A stretch of DNA of 64,000 bases from Gordonia jinghuaiqii (GCF_014041935.1 NZ_CP059491.1:2294001-2358000), one strand, 5' to 3'. Positions 54,381-63,557 are shown, counted from the stretch's first letter. Notes: generated by a model not told the origin, from the letters alone. Numbers and translations are program-made.

Positions 54381-55877
54381 ATGGACGACCCGGCCGAGAA
54401 GCTCACCGTCGCACGCCGACGTGACGCGCTCCTCACGCCCGCGTCGCGGACGGTGGCCGAGCTGCTGCGGACCGCGCCGGTCCTCGGACGGGCGGACATG
54501 ACGGTTCGTCAGGCTGCGGCGCTGATGACCGACCGCGGCCAGGACTACGTCGTCTTCCCGGTGGGGGATCGATGCCACGCCGTCCTCACCGACGGAGACA
54601 TCAGGGCGAAGGTGGTCGCCGTGGGTCGCAGTGCCGACACCGCGGTCGGCGAGATCGTGGACGGTCCCGCTTTCGTCGTCGACGCCGGTGCCGCTCCCAT
54701 GGATGTCCTGACCGAACTCGTCGATCGTGACCTCACGGTGGTTCCGGTCTGCGATGTCGATGGTGGGGTGCTCGGGGTCGTCGGGCCGGGGGACTTCGTC
54801 GGCGACCCGGCCGGTGCGAGTATGCCGTTGCGCGAACAGATCTCCCGATCGGGAAGCGTCGAAGAACTACAGGGGCATGCGCGTCGGGTCCCGCAGCTCG
54901 TCGCCGACCTCGTGCGTCGCGACCGGCCCGCGCACGAGGTCACACGGGTCACCTCACTGATCGTCGACGCCGTCGTGCGGCGTGGACTCGCACTCGTCGT
55001 CGACGAGCGGGCCGGCCTGGATCCGGGCGCCTACACGTGGTTGTCGTTGGGCAGCAACGCACGACGCGAACCGGTGCTGAGTTCGGACGTCGATTCGGCT
55101 GTGTCGTTCGATGATTCGCTCGGTGTCGAGGAGATCGCCCGGTATCGAACCGCTTTCGGCGAACTCGACGATGTACTCCGGGGCGCGGGGCTTGGCGTCG
55201 ACACCAACGGCGCCGTGGCGTCGAAGCCGCTGTTCTCCCGAACACACGCACAGTGGCAGGCCGGCGTCCGCGACTGGGTCGACCGGCCGCTGGAGAACAA
55301 GGGCATGATCTTCCTCTCGCTGATGCTCGACGGCCGGCCCGTCGGTGGTGTGCGTCCGGGTTCGGCGACCCCGTCGGGAGCGGTGACCGCGGCGCTGCGG
55401 GACGACCCGGCGACCATGAGACTGCTTCTGGCCGAATCGTTGTCGACCAAGGCGCGCCTGCGTTCGATGCGTGACATGCTGACCGGCCGCGGCGGTGTCT
55501 TCGACATCAAGCAGCATGCGCTGACCCCGGTGGTCAACATCGCCCGGTGGGCCGCACTGAGTGTCGAGTCGACGGTGCTCGACACCCGTGGGCGGCTGCG
55601 CGCGGCCGCCGGCAGCGAGATCCTGCCCGCCGAACAGGCGGCCACGCTGATCGAGGTGTTCGACGTGCTGCAGCGCGTGCGGCTGCGGTATCAGGTGGCG
55701 CAGTTCGATCGCGGTGAGTCGCCGGCCGATCTGCTGGAGATGAAGCGGCTCTCCCCGCTCGATCGCAGCCTGGTCGCGCAGGCGGTCCGTGAGGTCGCGG
55801 GCATCCAGCGGCGGATGGCGAACATGAGCCACTTCCTTCCCGGTACCGAACGACCGGCCGACCAGCAGGTGACCTGA
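54381..55877 (+). CDS. CBS-domain putative nucleotidyltransferase (DUF294)
   Basis: A 498-residue cytosolic protein. Residues about 20-150 hold a CBS pair (VRQAAALMTDRGQDYVVFPV and the following DRDLTVVPVCDVDGGVLGVV), which usually binds adenine nucleotides. The middle is a GlnD-like DUF294 nucleotidyltransferase with LGSNARREPVLSSDVDSAVS, in which GS and DxD form the catalytic site, and the C-terminal DUF294_C half is helical. Substrate unknown; a signalling role linked to nucleotide levels is plausible. It is expected to be transcribed alone or with the NRDE gene six bases downstream. Confidence 0.83.
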   Translation: MDDPAEKLTVARRRDALLTPASRTVAELLRTAPVLGRADMTVRQAAALMTDRGQDYVVFPVGDRCHAVLTDGDIRAKVVAVGRSADTAVGEIVDGPAFVVDAGAAPMDVLTELVDRDLTVVPVCDVDGGVLGVVGPGDFVGDPAGASMPLREQISRSGSVEELQGHARRVPQLVADLVRRDRPAHEVTRVTSLIVDAVVRRGLALVVDERAGLDPGAYTWLSLGSNARREPVLSSDVDSAVSFDDSLGVEEIARYRTAFGELDDVLRGAGLGVDTNGAVASKPLFSRTHAQWQAGVRDWVDRPLENKGMIFLSLMLDGRPVGGVRPGSATPSGAVTAALRDDPATMRLLLAESLSTKARLRSMRDMLTGRGGVFDIKQHALTPVVNIARWAALSVESTVLDTRGRLRAAAGSEILPAEQAATLIEVFDVLQRVRLRYQVAQFDRGESPADLLEMKRLSPLDRSLVAQAVREVAGIQRRMANMSHFLPGTERPADQQVT

Positions 55878-55883
55878 GAAACC

Positions 55884-56654
55884 ATGTGTCTGATCCTCTT
55901 TGCGTGGAATGCGCATCCCGACCACCGCCTGCTCGTCGCGGCGAACCGCGACGAGCAACATCGCCGGCGCACCTTCGCACTGTCGCGGTGGGATGACCTC
56001 CCGATCATCGCCGGCCGCGACGCAGTCGCCCGCGGCACCTGGATAGGGGTGTCCGCGGAGGTGCCGGGCCGGGTGGCGATGGTGACCAACGTTCGCGTCG
56101 GACCGCCGAAGCGGGCCGGTATCCGCTCTCGCGGGCAGCTGCCCGTCGACTTCCTGGCCGGCGACGACCCCCCGAAGCTGTACGCCGATCGCGTGGTCGA
56201 CGAGGCCGCCGACTACGACCCGGTCAACCTCCTCGTCGGCGACGCCGACGACCTGTGGTGGGTGACCAATTGGCCTGCGCCCCACGCCGAAAGGGTCCTC
56301 GACGGCGTCCACGGCGTATCCAACGGTGCGCTCGACAACGACTGGCCGAAGGTCGTCGACGGCTCCTCGGCAATGAGCGGACTCGTCGCCGCCGACGACG
56401 GTTCCACCGCGTCGACCGAGGCCTACTTCGCGATGCTGGCCGACCAGGACCGTCCCGACCCCGCACGCCTCCCCGACACCGGCGTCGGACCGCAGGCCGA
56501 GGCGGCGTTGTCGTCGAAGTTCATCAACATCCCCGGTTACGGAACCCGCGCGTCCACCGTGCTGCGCATCGGGTTCGACGGCCACGGTGACATCACCGAA
56601 CGCCGCTACGGATGGCGCGGTAGACGACGCGGAACCACCCGTGTGTCCTTCTGA
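55884..56654 (+). CDS. NRDE/TANGO2 family protein
   Basis: A 256-residue protein of the NRDE (TANGO2) family. The N-terminus MCLILFAWNAHPDHRLLVAANRDE carries the invariant Cys2 and the NRDE motif, so it may be an N-terminal nucleophile hydrolase after Met removal. Eukaryotic relatives influence heme distribution and membrane trafficking; bacterial function is not established. Its TGA abuts the ald stop with no gap, forming TGATCA. Confidence 0.87.
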   Translation: MCLILFAWNAHPDHRLLVAANRDEQHRRRTFALSRWDDLPIIAGRDAVARGTWIGVSAEVPGRVAMVTNVRVGPPKRAGIRSRGQLPVDFLAGDDPPKLYADRVVDEAADYDPVNLLVGDADDLWWVTNWPAPHAERVLDGVHGVSNGALDNDWPKVVDGSSAMSGLVAADDGSTASTEAYFAMLADQDRPDPARLPDTGVGPQAEAALSSKFINIPGYGTRASTVLRIGFDGHGDITERRYGWRGRRRGTTRVSF

Positions 56655-57770
56655 TCAGTTGTGCGTGAACGGAATCGCGGCGACCGGGAGGTCCAGCGCC
56701 TCACCGACTTCGGCGGTGAACAGTTCGCCGCGGTGGGTGCTCAGTCCAGAGGCCAGTGCGGGGTCGGCAGCACAGGCCTGCTCCCAGCCGAGGTCGGCGA
56801 GGCGCAGCACATAGGGCAGGGTGGCGCCGGTCAGTGCCTGCGTCGACGTGCGGGCGACGGTGCCCGGCATGTTCGCCACGCAGTAGAAGGTGGTGTCGTG
56901 CACGGTGAAGGTCGGGTCGTCGTGTGTGGTGGGACGGGAATCCTCGAAGCAGCCGCCCTGGTCGATCGCGATGTCGACGAGTACAGCGCCCGGCTTCATC
57001 TGTGCGACTGTGCTGTTGGAGACGAGGACCGGGGCCTTGGCGCCCGGGACCAGGACTGCACCGATGACCAGGTCGGCCTGCCTGACCGCCTCGTCGAGGG
57101 CCAGGGTGGTGCTGTAGCGGGTGTGGACGCGGCCGCCGAAACGGGCGTCGACGGCGCGTAGTTTGGCGATGTCGAGGTCGAAGACGGTGACCTGGGCACC
57201 CATGCCCACGGCGATGGCCGCGGCGTTCACGCCGCTGACCCCACCGCCGATGACGACGACGTCGGCGGGTTCGGTGCCGGGGACGCCGCCCATGAGGACG
57301 CCGCGGCCGCCTTCGGAACGCATCAGGTGATAGGACCCGACCTGTGGTGCCAGACGCCCCGCGACCTCACTCATCGGGGCGAGCAGGGGGAGCGCGCCGT
57401 CGGCGGTGCGGACCATCTCGTAGGCGATCGACGTCGTGCCGGAGGCGAGTAGCGCCTCGGTGCATGCCCGGCCCGCAGCGAGGTGCAGGTAGGTGAACAG
57501 GGTCTGTCCCGCGCGCATCAGTGCGTACTCCGAGGCGATGGGTTCCTTGACCTTGAGGAGCAGGTCGGCCTGTTCCCAGATCTGGGCGGCGGTGCCGAGG
57601 ATCTGCGCGCCGGCGGCCTTGTAGTCGTTGTCGGCGATGGCCGAACCCTCGCCCGCACCAGCCTGGATGATCACGTCGTGACCGCGGTGGTGCAGTTCGG
57701 CGACACCCGCCGGGGTGATGGCGACGCGGTACTCGTGGTTCTTGACCTCGGTGGGGATGCCGATGCGCAT
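56655..57770 (-). CDS. ald: Alanine dehydrogenase
   Basis: NAD-dependent enzyme interconverting alanine and pyruvate plus ammonia; in mycobacteria it also reduces glyoxylate and is induced on alanine and in hypoxia. The 371-residue protein has the N-terminal [22 protein letters not shown], the catalytic His region TYLHLAA and the NAD-binding [23 protein letters not shown] start with TCTC-rich upstream on its strand. The divergent gene encodes an Lrp-type regulator, the same pairing as ald-aldR. Confidence 0.96.
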   Translation of the reverse strand: MRIGIPTEVKNHEYRVAITPAGVAELHHRGHDVIIQAGAGEGSAIADNDYKAAGAQILGTAAQIWEQADLLLKVKEPIASEYALMRAGQTLFTYLHLAAGRACTEALLASGTTSIAYEMVRTADGALPLLAPMSEVAGRLAPQVGSYHLMRSEGGRGVLMGGVPGTEPADVVVIGGGVSGVNAAAIAVGMGAQVTVFDLDIAKLRAVDARFGGRVHTRYSTTLALDEAVRQADLVIGAVLVPGAKAPVLVSNSTVAQMKPGAVLVDIAIDQGGCFEDSRPTTHDDPTFTVHDTTFYCVANMPGTVARTSTQALTGATLPYVLRLADLGWEQACAADPALASGLSTHRGELFTAEVGEALDLPVAAIPFTHN

Positions 57771-57835
57771 GAGAGGTGCTCCGTCGTTGCTGGTGTGCTG
57801 GATGAGGGGTGAGCTCGTCTGGAACTGGAAGCCTC

Positions 57836-57880
57836 GAACGTTCCTCGATGGACGTTCCTCCAGAGTGAAGGAACTTCAGA
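57836..57880. promoter_or_regulatory. Candidate AldR binding region
   Basis: The ald-aldR divergent gap contains ACGTTCCTC twice (57838-57846, 57852-57860; period 14), a palindromic GAACGTTC at 57836-57843 and GAAGGAACTTC at 57867-57877. Such clustered half sites are typical for octameric Lrp-family regulators. Further right, CACAATATTCAT may contain a -10 for aldR. Confidence 0.45.
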
Positions 57881-57954
57881 AGTGGCACAATATTCATGAA
57901 GAAGATTCTCAGCACGGCCATCCTTGTGAAGATGGTTCCAGTCAGGAGCGTCAG

Positions 57955-58437
57955 ATGCCCGCCACACCGAAGGATGTTCAGACCGGAGAGCTCGATGCCA
58001 TCGATCGGGAATTGCTGCGGGTGCTGCAATCCGACGCGCGGCTGCCCAACAGTGAACTGGCCCAACGGGTCGGCATCGCGGCGTCGACGTGCCACGGTCG
58101 GATGCGCAGGCTCGTCGACCTCGGGGTCATCCGCGGGTTCTTCGCCGACGTCGACCCGGCCGCGGTCGGGCGGCCACTACGGGCGATGGTCGCGGTCAGC
58201 CTGCAAGCCGACGCCCGGGGACAGATCCGGCAGTTCGTCGGTGAGATCGCCACCCACGACGAGGTGATCGACGTGTTCTTCCTCGCCGGTACCGACGACT
58301 ACCTCCTGCACGTGGCCACCGCCGACACCGAGGCGCTGCGGCACTTCGTCGAACGGCTCAACGGACGACGCGAGGTCGCGGGGACGACGACGTCACTGGT
58401 GTTCGAGCACCGCCGCGGAGGTGCGCCGATCTTCTGA
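57955..58437 (+). CDS. aldR: Lrp/AsnC family regulator AldR
   Basis: A 160-residue regulator. The N-terminal helix-turn-helix has LDAIDRELLRVLQSDARLPN and LAQRVGIAASTCHGRMRRL; the C-terminal RAM domain (about 85-150) binds amino acids. Divergence from ald makes it the likely AldR, which in mycobacteria controls ald in response to alanine. The ATG at 57955 is chosen because it starts the conserved region. Confidence 0.9.
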   Translation: MPATPKDVQTGELDAIDRELLRVLQSDARLPNSELAQRVGIAASTCHGRMRRLVDLGVIRGFFADVDPAAVGRPLRAMVAVSLQADARGQIRQFVGEIATHDEVIDVFFLAGTDDYLLHVATADTEALRHFVERLNGRREVAGTTTSLVFEHRRGGAPIF

Positions 58438-58452
58438 GTTCGGCCGCGCCAC

Positions 58453-58458
58453 TAGACT
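58453..58458 (+). promoter_or_regulatory. Candidate -10 element (TAGACT) for dapB
   Basis: TAGACT lies 45 bases before the dapB ATG and 15 bases after the aldR stop, so dapB probably has its own promoter with a short leader carrying GAAGAAGAGG. Confidence 0.4.
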
Positions 58459-58481
58459 GAGCCCGGCAACGGTCGGGATGA

Positions 58482-59258
<777 letters not shown>

Positions 59259-59263
59259 TCCCC

Positions 59264-59803
59264 ATGGGTGATGACGGCACGCACGACGAGGGCAACCACA
59301 CCGGCGACACCGAGGGTGGCGCGCCGCAGCGGGGTCCGAAGAAAAAGGATTCGCGGCCGATCATCTGGATGATCGGCTTCCTCGTCGTCGCCCTCATCGT
59401 GTACTTCGTGCTCCTCGGGTGGCGCGGTATCCAGCTGGTCGCGTCGGGCTCGCCCGCCGGCATCGGGTTGGGGATCGGCGTGATCGTGCTGCCCATCATC
59501 GGGGCCTGGCTGATCTACGCCACGCTGCGCGCGGGACTCGAACACCAGAAGCTGGCCGCGATCATGGCCGACGAGGGGCGCGAGCTCGACATCTCCCAGA
59601 TGCCCCACCGGGCGTCGGGGCGTATGGAACGCGACGCCGCCGACGAGCTGTTCGCCCAGGTCAAGGCTGAGTGGGAGGCCGACCCGCACGACTGGCACAA
59701 CACCTACCGCATCGCCCGCGCCTACGACTACGCCGGCGACCGTGGTCGTGCCCGCGCGATGATGAAACGTGCTGTCGCGCAGTATCACGGGCGAGACCAG
59801 TAG
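59264..59803 (+). CDS. Membrane protein with C-terminal TPR-like tail (Rv2772c position)
   Basis: A 179-residue protein I cannot assign a function. A charged N-terminus rich in Gly, Asp and Lys (GDDGTHDEGN...GPKKKDSR) is followed by two membrane helices (about 30-55 and 65-88) and a cytoplasmic part whose end, WHNTYRIARAYDYAGDRGRA, resembles one TPR repeat. It starts five bases after dapB, so it is co-transcribed with it. Mycobacteria have a membrane protein at the same place. Confidence 0.75.
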   Translation: MGDDGTHDEGNHTGDTEGGAPQRGPKKKDSRPIIWMIGFLVVALIVYFVLLGWRGIQLVASGSPAGIGLGIGVIVLPIIGAWLIYATLRAGLEHQKLAAIMADEGRELDISQMPHRASGRMERDAADELFAQVKAEWEADPHDWHNTYRIARAYDYAGDRGRARAMMKRAVAQYHGRDQ

Positions 59804-59827
59804 CGGTCGTGTGAAAGGGAGAGCTCC

Positions 59828-60280
59828 GTGAGTCGACTGCTGATCGTGCACCACACTCCGTCACCGGCGTGTCAGGAGATGTTCGAGGCCGTGGTGTCCG
59901 GGGCGACCGACCCGGAGATCACCGGTGTCGAGGTGGTCCGCCGCGCCGCTCTCGCCGTCACCGCGACCGACTTCCTGGAAGCCGACGGCTACATCCTCGG
60001 CACCCCGGCGAACCTCGGTTACATCAGCGGCGCACTCAAACACGCCTTCGACGTGAGCTACTACCAGATCCTCGACTCCACACAGGGCCGTCCGTTCGGC
60101 GTGTACCTCCACGGGAACCAGGGGACCGAGGGTGCGGTGAAGGCGGTCGACGCCATCACCACCGGACTCGGTTGGACGAAGGCGGCCGAGTACGTGGCCG
60201 TCTCCGGTGCGCCGAGCAAGGACGACCGCGAGGCGTGCTGGGAACTGGGTGCGACGGTGGCTGCGCAGCTGATGGGCTGA
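59828..60280 (+). CDS. Flavodoxin-like / NADPH-dependent FMN reductase family protein
   Basis: A 150-residue flavodoxin-fold protein. LLIVHHTPSPACQEM corresponds to the FMN phosphate loop and LGTPANLGYISGALKHAFD to the isoalloxazine loop of WrbA-like and FMN reductase relatives. Start is GTG with GGGAGAG upstream. Position matches Rv2771c. Redox partner unknown. The last codon is four bases from a 24-base palindrome. Confidence 0.83.
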   Translation: MSRLLIVHHTPSPACQEMFEAVVSGATDPEITGVEVVRRAALAVTATDFLEADGYILGTPANLGYISGALKHAFDVSYYQILDSTQGRPFGVYLHGNQGTEGAVKAVDAITTGLGWTKAAEYVAVSGAPSKDDREACWELGATVAAQLMG

Positions 60281-60283
60281 CGC

Positions 60284-60307
60284 CCGAGTGTTCCGCGGAA
60301 CACTCGG
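60284..60307. repeat. 24-bp perfect palindrome upstream of the DUF222-HNH gene
   Basis: A perfect two-fold symmetric sequence with 20-base core GAGTGTTCCGCGGAACACTC, flanked by CC and GG. It lies in the 109-base gap before the DUF222-HNH gene. The same 21-base stretch occurs again at 61033-61053 inside that gene. Confidence 0.95.
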
Positions 60308-60345
60308 ACGCCTTGGTGACCTGCAGAATTGTCGGTGCCCCGCGA

Positions 60346-60372
60346 TACGTTGATCGCAGATCAGTTCGATCA
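60346..60372 (+). promoter_or_regulatory. Possible promoter and GATC-rich inverted repeat before the DUF222-HNH gene
   Basis: TACGTT at 60346-60351 may be a -10. TGATCG (60351-60356) and CGATCA (60367-60372) form a 6-bp inverted repeat with ten bases between. No good -35 is seen. Confidence 0.3.
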
Positions 60373-60389
60373 ATCCGTGGGGGATCTCG

Positions 60390-61829
60390 GTGACTGTCAC
60401 TGCTTTGCATTCTCAGGACGACGCGTCGACGGTGTTCGACGACGCGTCGCCGGCATCGCTGTCGGACGATGCGTTGGAGAGTCGGGTGATCGGGTATGCC
60501 GCCCAGATCACGGCACTGACCGCTCGATTCCTCTCCCTGGTGGCCGAGCTGGATCAACGGCGGTCGTGGGCGGGGCCGGGGATCCACTCGTTGGCGCAGT
60601 GGCTGTCGTGGAAGGCCGGGATCTCGCTGCGGACCGCGCATGAGCAGGTTCGCGTGGCACGCGCCCTGTGTGATCTGCCGGTGATCCGGCAGGCGTTTTC
60701 CGAAGGGCGCGTGACTTATTCGAAGGTGCGGGCGTTGACGCGGGTCGCCACACCGGAACGCGAACCGGAACTGGTCAACCTGGCGGTGTCGTGTACGGCC
60801 GAGCAGGTCGAGCGCACGGTGCGGGCGATGCGACACATCGACCACGAGAGTGGAACCGGCGACGCTGCCAAGCCGGTCGAGTCGTCGGGCCGATGGAAGT
60901 GGAATGCCGACGGCACGCTGTCGGTGTCGTTGACCCTCTCACCGCTCGACGGAGCCCGGCTCCTGGCCGGCGCCGTGAGAGCGGAGTACGAGCGCACCCG
61001 GACATGCGAAGATCCGGATCTTCCTGCGCTGTCGAGTGTTCCGCGGAACACTCCGGGCGACTCGATCGACGACGTCCAGCCCGGCGAGACCGACTCCGAG
61101 GTGACACCTGCAAACCGGCGGGACCTGTGGCGGCAACTCCCCACGAACCTGGCGCCGGCCATGGTCGCTATGGCCGACATGGTGCACGACGGGATCGCGA
61201 TGCCCGACCTCGCTCCGGGTGCCGAGATCCTGATCCACACCGGCGCCGGCGTCGAGGATCCGCATCTCGACAACGGTCCGGCGCTGTCGCACTCGGAGGT
61301 CGAGGAGGCCGCATGCGGGTCGACGACCCGAGAGGTGTTGTCCAGCAAAGTTCCTGGACGTCCGGGCAAGTTGGCGTTGCTGGGGGTGGGGCGTAAGTCG
61401 CGGACGCCGAACAAGGCCCTGATCAGGGCATTGTTCCTGCGGGACCGGTGCTGCCAGACGCCCGGGTGCGGGCGTACCCGGCACCTGCACGCCCATCACG
61501 TGGAGTTCTGGTCGGCCGGTGGGCGGACCGACCCGGACAACCTCATCCTGCTGTGCGGGACGTGTCACCGTGCGCTGCATCGGGGTGAGTTCTCGATCAC
61601 CGCGCATGGGCGGCAACGATTCACGTTCCGGCATCCCGACGGAGTGGAGATGGTGCCGAGTCCGCCGACCCGGGCGCCGGGCCGCTGGCAACCCGACGGC
61701 GGGATCGCGGCGGACGCGACCGTGCCGGTCGGTGGTGGAAAGCTCGACCTCGGGTATGCGACCGAGGTGATGTATGCGGTGTGGGAGTGGAAGGAAAGCA
61801 CCGCGAGTCAGGCGCCGGCAGCGGCCTGA
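60390..61829 (+). CDS. DUF222 / 13E12-repeat protein with C-terminal HNH endonuclease domain
   Basis: A 479-residue protein of the multicopy 13E12/DUF222 family. The helical DUF222 region spans about 20-330, including AGISLRTAHEQVRVARALCD. An HNH domain (about 340-400) has RDRCCQTPGC, HLHAHHVEFWSAGG and DNLILLCGTCHRALH, with the zinc-binding Cys and catalytic His residues intact. The linker between them (about 215-222) is encoded in part by a 20-base perfect palindrome matching one upstream of the gene. GTG start. The family behaves as repeated, possibly mobile, nuclease genes in Actinobacteria; function is not established. Confidence 0.88.
   Translation: MTVTALHSQDDASTVFDDASPASLSDDALESRVIGYAAQITALTARFLSLVAELDQRRSWAGPGIHSLAQWLSWKAGISLRTAHEQVRVARALCDLPVIRQAFSEGRVTYSKVRALTRVATPEREPELVNLAVSCTAEQVERTVRAMRHIDHESGTGDAAKPVESSGRWKWNADGTLSVSLTLSPLDGARLLAGAVRAEYERTRTCEDPDLPALSSVPRNTPGDSIDDVQPGETDSEVTPANRRDLWRQLPTNLAPAMVAMADMVHDGIAMPDLAPGAEILIHTGAGVEDPHLDNGPALSHSEVEEAACGSTTREVLSSKVPGRPGKLALLGVGRKSRTPNKALIRALFLRDRCCQTPGCGRTRHLHAHHVEFWSAGGRTDPDNLILLCGTCHRALHRGEFSITAHGRQRFTFRHPDGVEMVPSPPTRAPGRWQPDGGIAADATVPVGGGKLDLGYATEVMYAVWEWKESTASQAPAAA
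61034..61053. repeat. 20-bp perfect palindrome inside the DUF222-HNH gene
   Basis: GAGTGTTCCGCGGAACACTC, the core of the palindrome at 60284-60307, recurs here in frame, encoding SVPRNT within the linker of the protein. With the preceding C, 21 bases are identical, 748 bases apart. Confidence 0.95.
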
Positions 61830-61837
61830 CGTCCCGG

Positions 61838-62287
61838 TTATCTGGCGGTCAGCTTGATGATCGGTAGTTCCCGATCGGTCTTCTCCTGGTAGGCGGCGAA
61901 GCGCTCGTTCTTGCTGATCTGAGTCCAGGCCTGCGCGCGTTCGTCGCCCTGGAGCTGCTGGGCGCGGACCTCGACGGTCTTGCCGTCGACCTCGATCCGG
62001 GCTTTGTCCGGATTGGCCTTCAGGTTGTGGTACCAGCCGGGGTTGTTCGAAGCGCCATTGGCAGACGCCACGATCAGCCAACTGCCGTCGGGCCCGGGGA
62101 ACCAGGCGAGCGGGCTCACCCGTTCCTGACCGCTCTTACGGCCGACGGTCGTGAGCACGAGCGCGTTCATACCGCCGAACTGGCCCTTTCGGCGAACCAT
62201 CGGGGCGACGATCTTGTTGACGAAGCGCACGAAGGGGCCCTTCGGCACCCGGCCGCCGCGTGTACCTGCTGGGCTCTCGAAACTCAT
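61838..62287 (-). CDS. Deazaflavin (F420)-dependent nitroreductase family protein (Ddn-like)
   Basis: A 149-residue split-beta-barrel protein of the Ddn/FDOR-A group, with the family segments NALVLTTVGRKSGQERVSPL and GASNNPGWYHNLKANPDKARIEVDG. Members use reduced coenzyme F420 (or bind fatty acids), and M. tuberculosis Ddn activates pretomanid; activity here is inferred. ATG start with AAGGAGAGG upstream on its strand. The stop is eight bases from the DUF222-HNH stop. Confidence 0.87.
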   Translation of the reverse strand: MSFESPAGTRGGRVPKGPFVRFVNKIVAPMVRRKGQFGGMNALVLTTVGRKSGQERVSPLAWFPGPDGSWLIVASANGASNNPGWYHNLKANPDKARIEVDGKTVEVRAQQLQGDERAQAWTQISKNERFAAYQEKTDRELPIIKLTAR

Positions 62288-62378
62288 CGGCCTCTCCTTA
62301 CGTGATCGGGCTCCTCGCGCGCCGACGTTACTGCCGGTACGGCGCTGCGTCTCGCCAATGGGACCGCGGAGGGCAGGC

Positions 62379-62729
62379 CTACTCGACGTCGGCCAGCAAC
62401 CGGCTGACCTCGTACTGACGCACCAGGAAAGCCTTCTCGTCGAGCTTCTTGCGTCGCATCCAGCTGGTGACCTCGGTGTTGCACTTGCTCGCGTTGCACG
62501 GGCCGCAACACGGGACGACGTTCATAACGGTGTAGCGACCGCCGCGGGAGATCGCCAGCATGCAGTCGCGCTGCATTGCGACGCCCACGGCGCCGCAGTA
62601 TGCGCACCCGCCCCAGGCCTCCTGGAGTGCGAGCCACTGCGAGTCGGTGAGGTCGTTGTCGCGCGAGGCGACGCGCTTGCGGCGTCGCTTCGCGTAGCGG
62701 TTTGCGCGGGTGGTGCTGCGAGTGGCCAC
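62379..62729 (-). CDS. Small HNH-type endonuclease family protein
   Basis: A basic protein of 116 residues from the GTG at 62729 (or 125 from the ATG at 62756). The N-terminus is Arg/Lys-rich. Zinc-finger-like Cys pairs appear as CAYC and CGPC, and the body RDCMLAISRGGRYTVMNVVP aligns with the HNH fold, but at the place where most members have DHxxP/L (catalytic His) this one has DC. It may be a divergent or inactive nuclease. Two HNH proteins within 2.4 kb is notable. No partner gene is obvious. Confidence 0.7.
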   Translation of the reverse strand: MATRSTTRANRYAKRRRKRVASRDNDLTDSQWLALQEAWGGCAYCGAVGVAMQRDCMLAISRGGRYTVMNVVPCCGPCNASKCNTEVTSWMRRKKLDEKAFLVRQYEVSRLLADVE

Positions 62730-62788
62730 GTGAGGAGGATACCCGTCGCACCACATGCGTCACAGCAGTCACACGGTTGCCAGTGGCG

Positions 62789-63493
62789 TCAGGGGCCAGC
62801 GGGAGTGACCAGGAGCAGTCGGCACCACGCGTCGAGCAGCCACTGCGCGAAGCGTTCCTCCGACCATCCGCGGTCGGTCACGAGCATCGAGTAGTACTCC
62901 GAGGAGTTCATCGTCCAGACGATGTCGGCGATCTCGTCGATCGTGAGATCGGTGCGCGTCGCGCCTGTCGAGGCGAGGTCCGCGGCGAGCAGCCGCATGT
63001 TGTCGGCTCGCCGGCGGGTGATCTCGTCCCACAACCCTCGAAGGTCGGCGTCGGCTGCCGCGGCATCGCGCAGAACGAGAAACAACGGCGCGAGACGACC
63101 CTGGATCGCGGTGACCGCCTCGGCATAGACGGCCAGCTTCCGACGCGCATCGATCTCGGCGCGCATACGTGCGACGTAGTCGCGTCGAGCTCCCGGAACC
63201 GGGCGATCGGTGCCGGACAGGGCGAGCTCGATCAGTTCCCGGAACAGGGCGGGCTTCCGGCCCACGGCGGTGTAGACCGTATCGGGCACGACGCCTGCAC
63301 GGCGGGCGATCTCGGCGACGGTGGTCGCCGCATAACCCCGGGTCACGAACAACTCGCGGGCCGTGTCGAGGATGTGCGCACGGGTCTGCGCCGCAGCCGC
63401 GCGGCGACGGCTGGCGTCGTACTTGCGGGCGCGTTGACCTGGGACTCGACCGCCGGCCACGGTGTCGGGATTGCCATTGACTGCCTCGGACAT
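62789..63493 (-). CDS. TetR-family transcriptional regulator
   Basis: A 234-residue regulator. A 30-residue basic N-terminal tail precedes the TetR helix-turn-helix, AHILDTARELFVTRGYAATT and EIARRAGVVPDTVYTAVGRK. The C-terminal ligand-binding domain is helical and not informative. It diverges from a 114-residue unknown gene with a 64-base gap holding an inverted repeat, so it probably controls that gene and itself. Confidence 0.9.
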   Translation of the reverse strand: MSEAVNGNPDTVAGGRVPGQRARKYDASRRRAAAAQTRAHILDTARELFVTRGYAATTVAEIARRAGVVPDTVYTAVGRKPALFRELIELALSGTDRPVPGARRDYVARMRAEIDARRKLAVYAEAVTAIQGRLAPLFLVLRDAAAADADLRGLWDEITRRRADNMRLLAADLASTGATRTDLTIDEIADIVWTMNSSEYYSMLVTDRGWSEERFAQWLLDAWCRLLLVTPAGP

Positions 63494-63521
63494 CGGACCT
63501 AGTCTAGGGGCACAACAATTA

Positions 63522-63540
63522 ATCCGATACAGAGTCGGAT
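63522..63540. promoter_or_regulatory. Candidate TetR operator
   Basis: ATCCGA and TCGGAT form a perfect 6-bp inverted repeat around TACAGAG, midway between the TetR gene and the divergent gene. Size and location fit a TetR-family operator. Confidence 0.45.
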
Positions 63541-63557
63541 GAAATCAGAGGTGCACG

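Noticed and set aside
60284..60307. Palindrome as a chromosomal parS site
   Set aside because: The parS consensus TGTTTCACGTGAAACA differs at several central and flanking bases; the ori region markers are absent.
60284..60307. Palindrome as a transcription terminator of the flavodoxin-like gene
   Set aside because: Perfect symmetry leaves no loop, there is no U tract, and the same sequence occurs inside a coding region.
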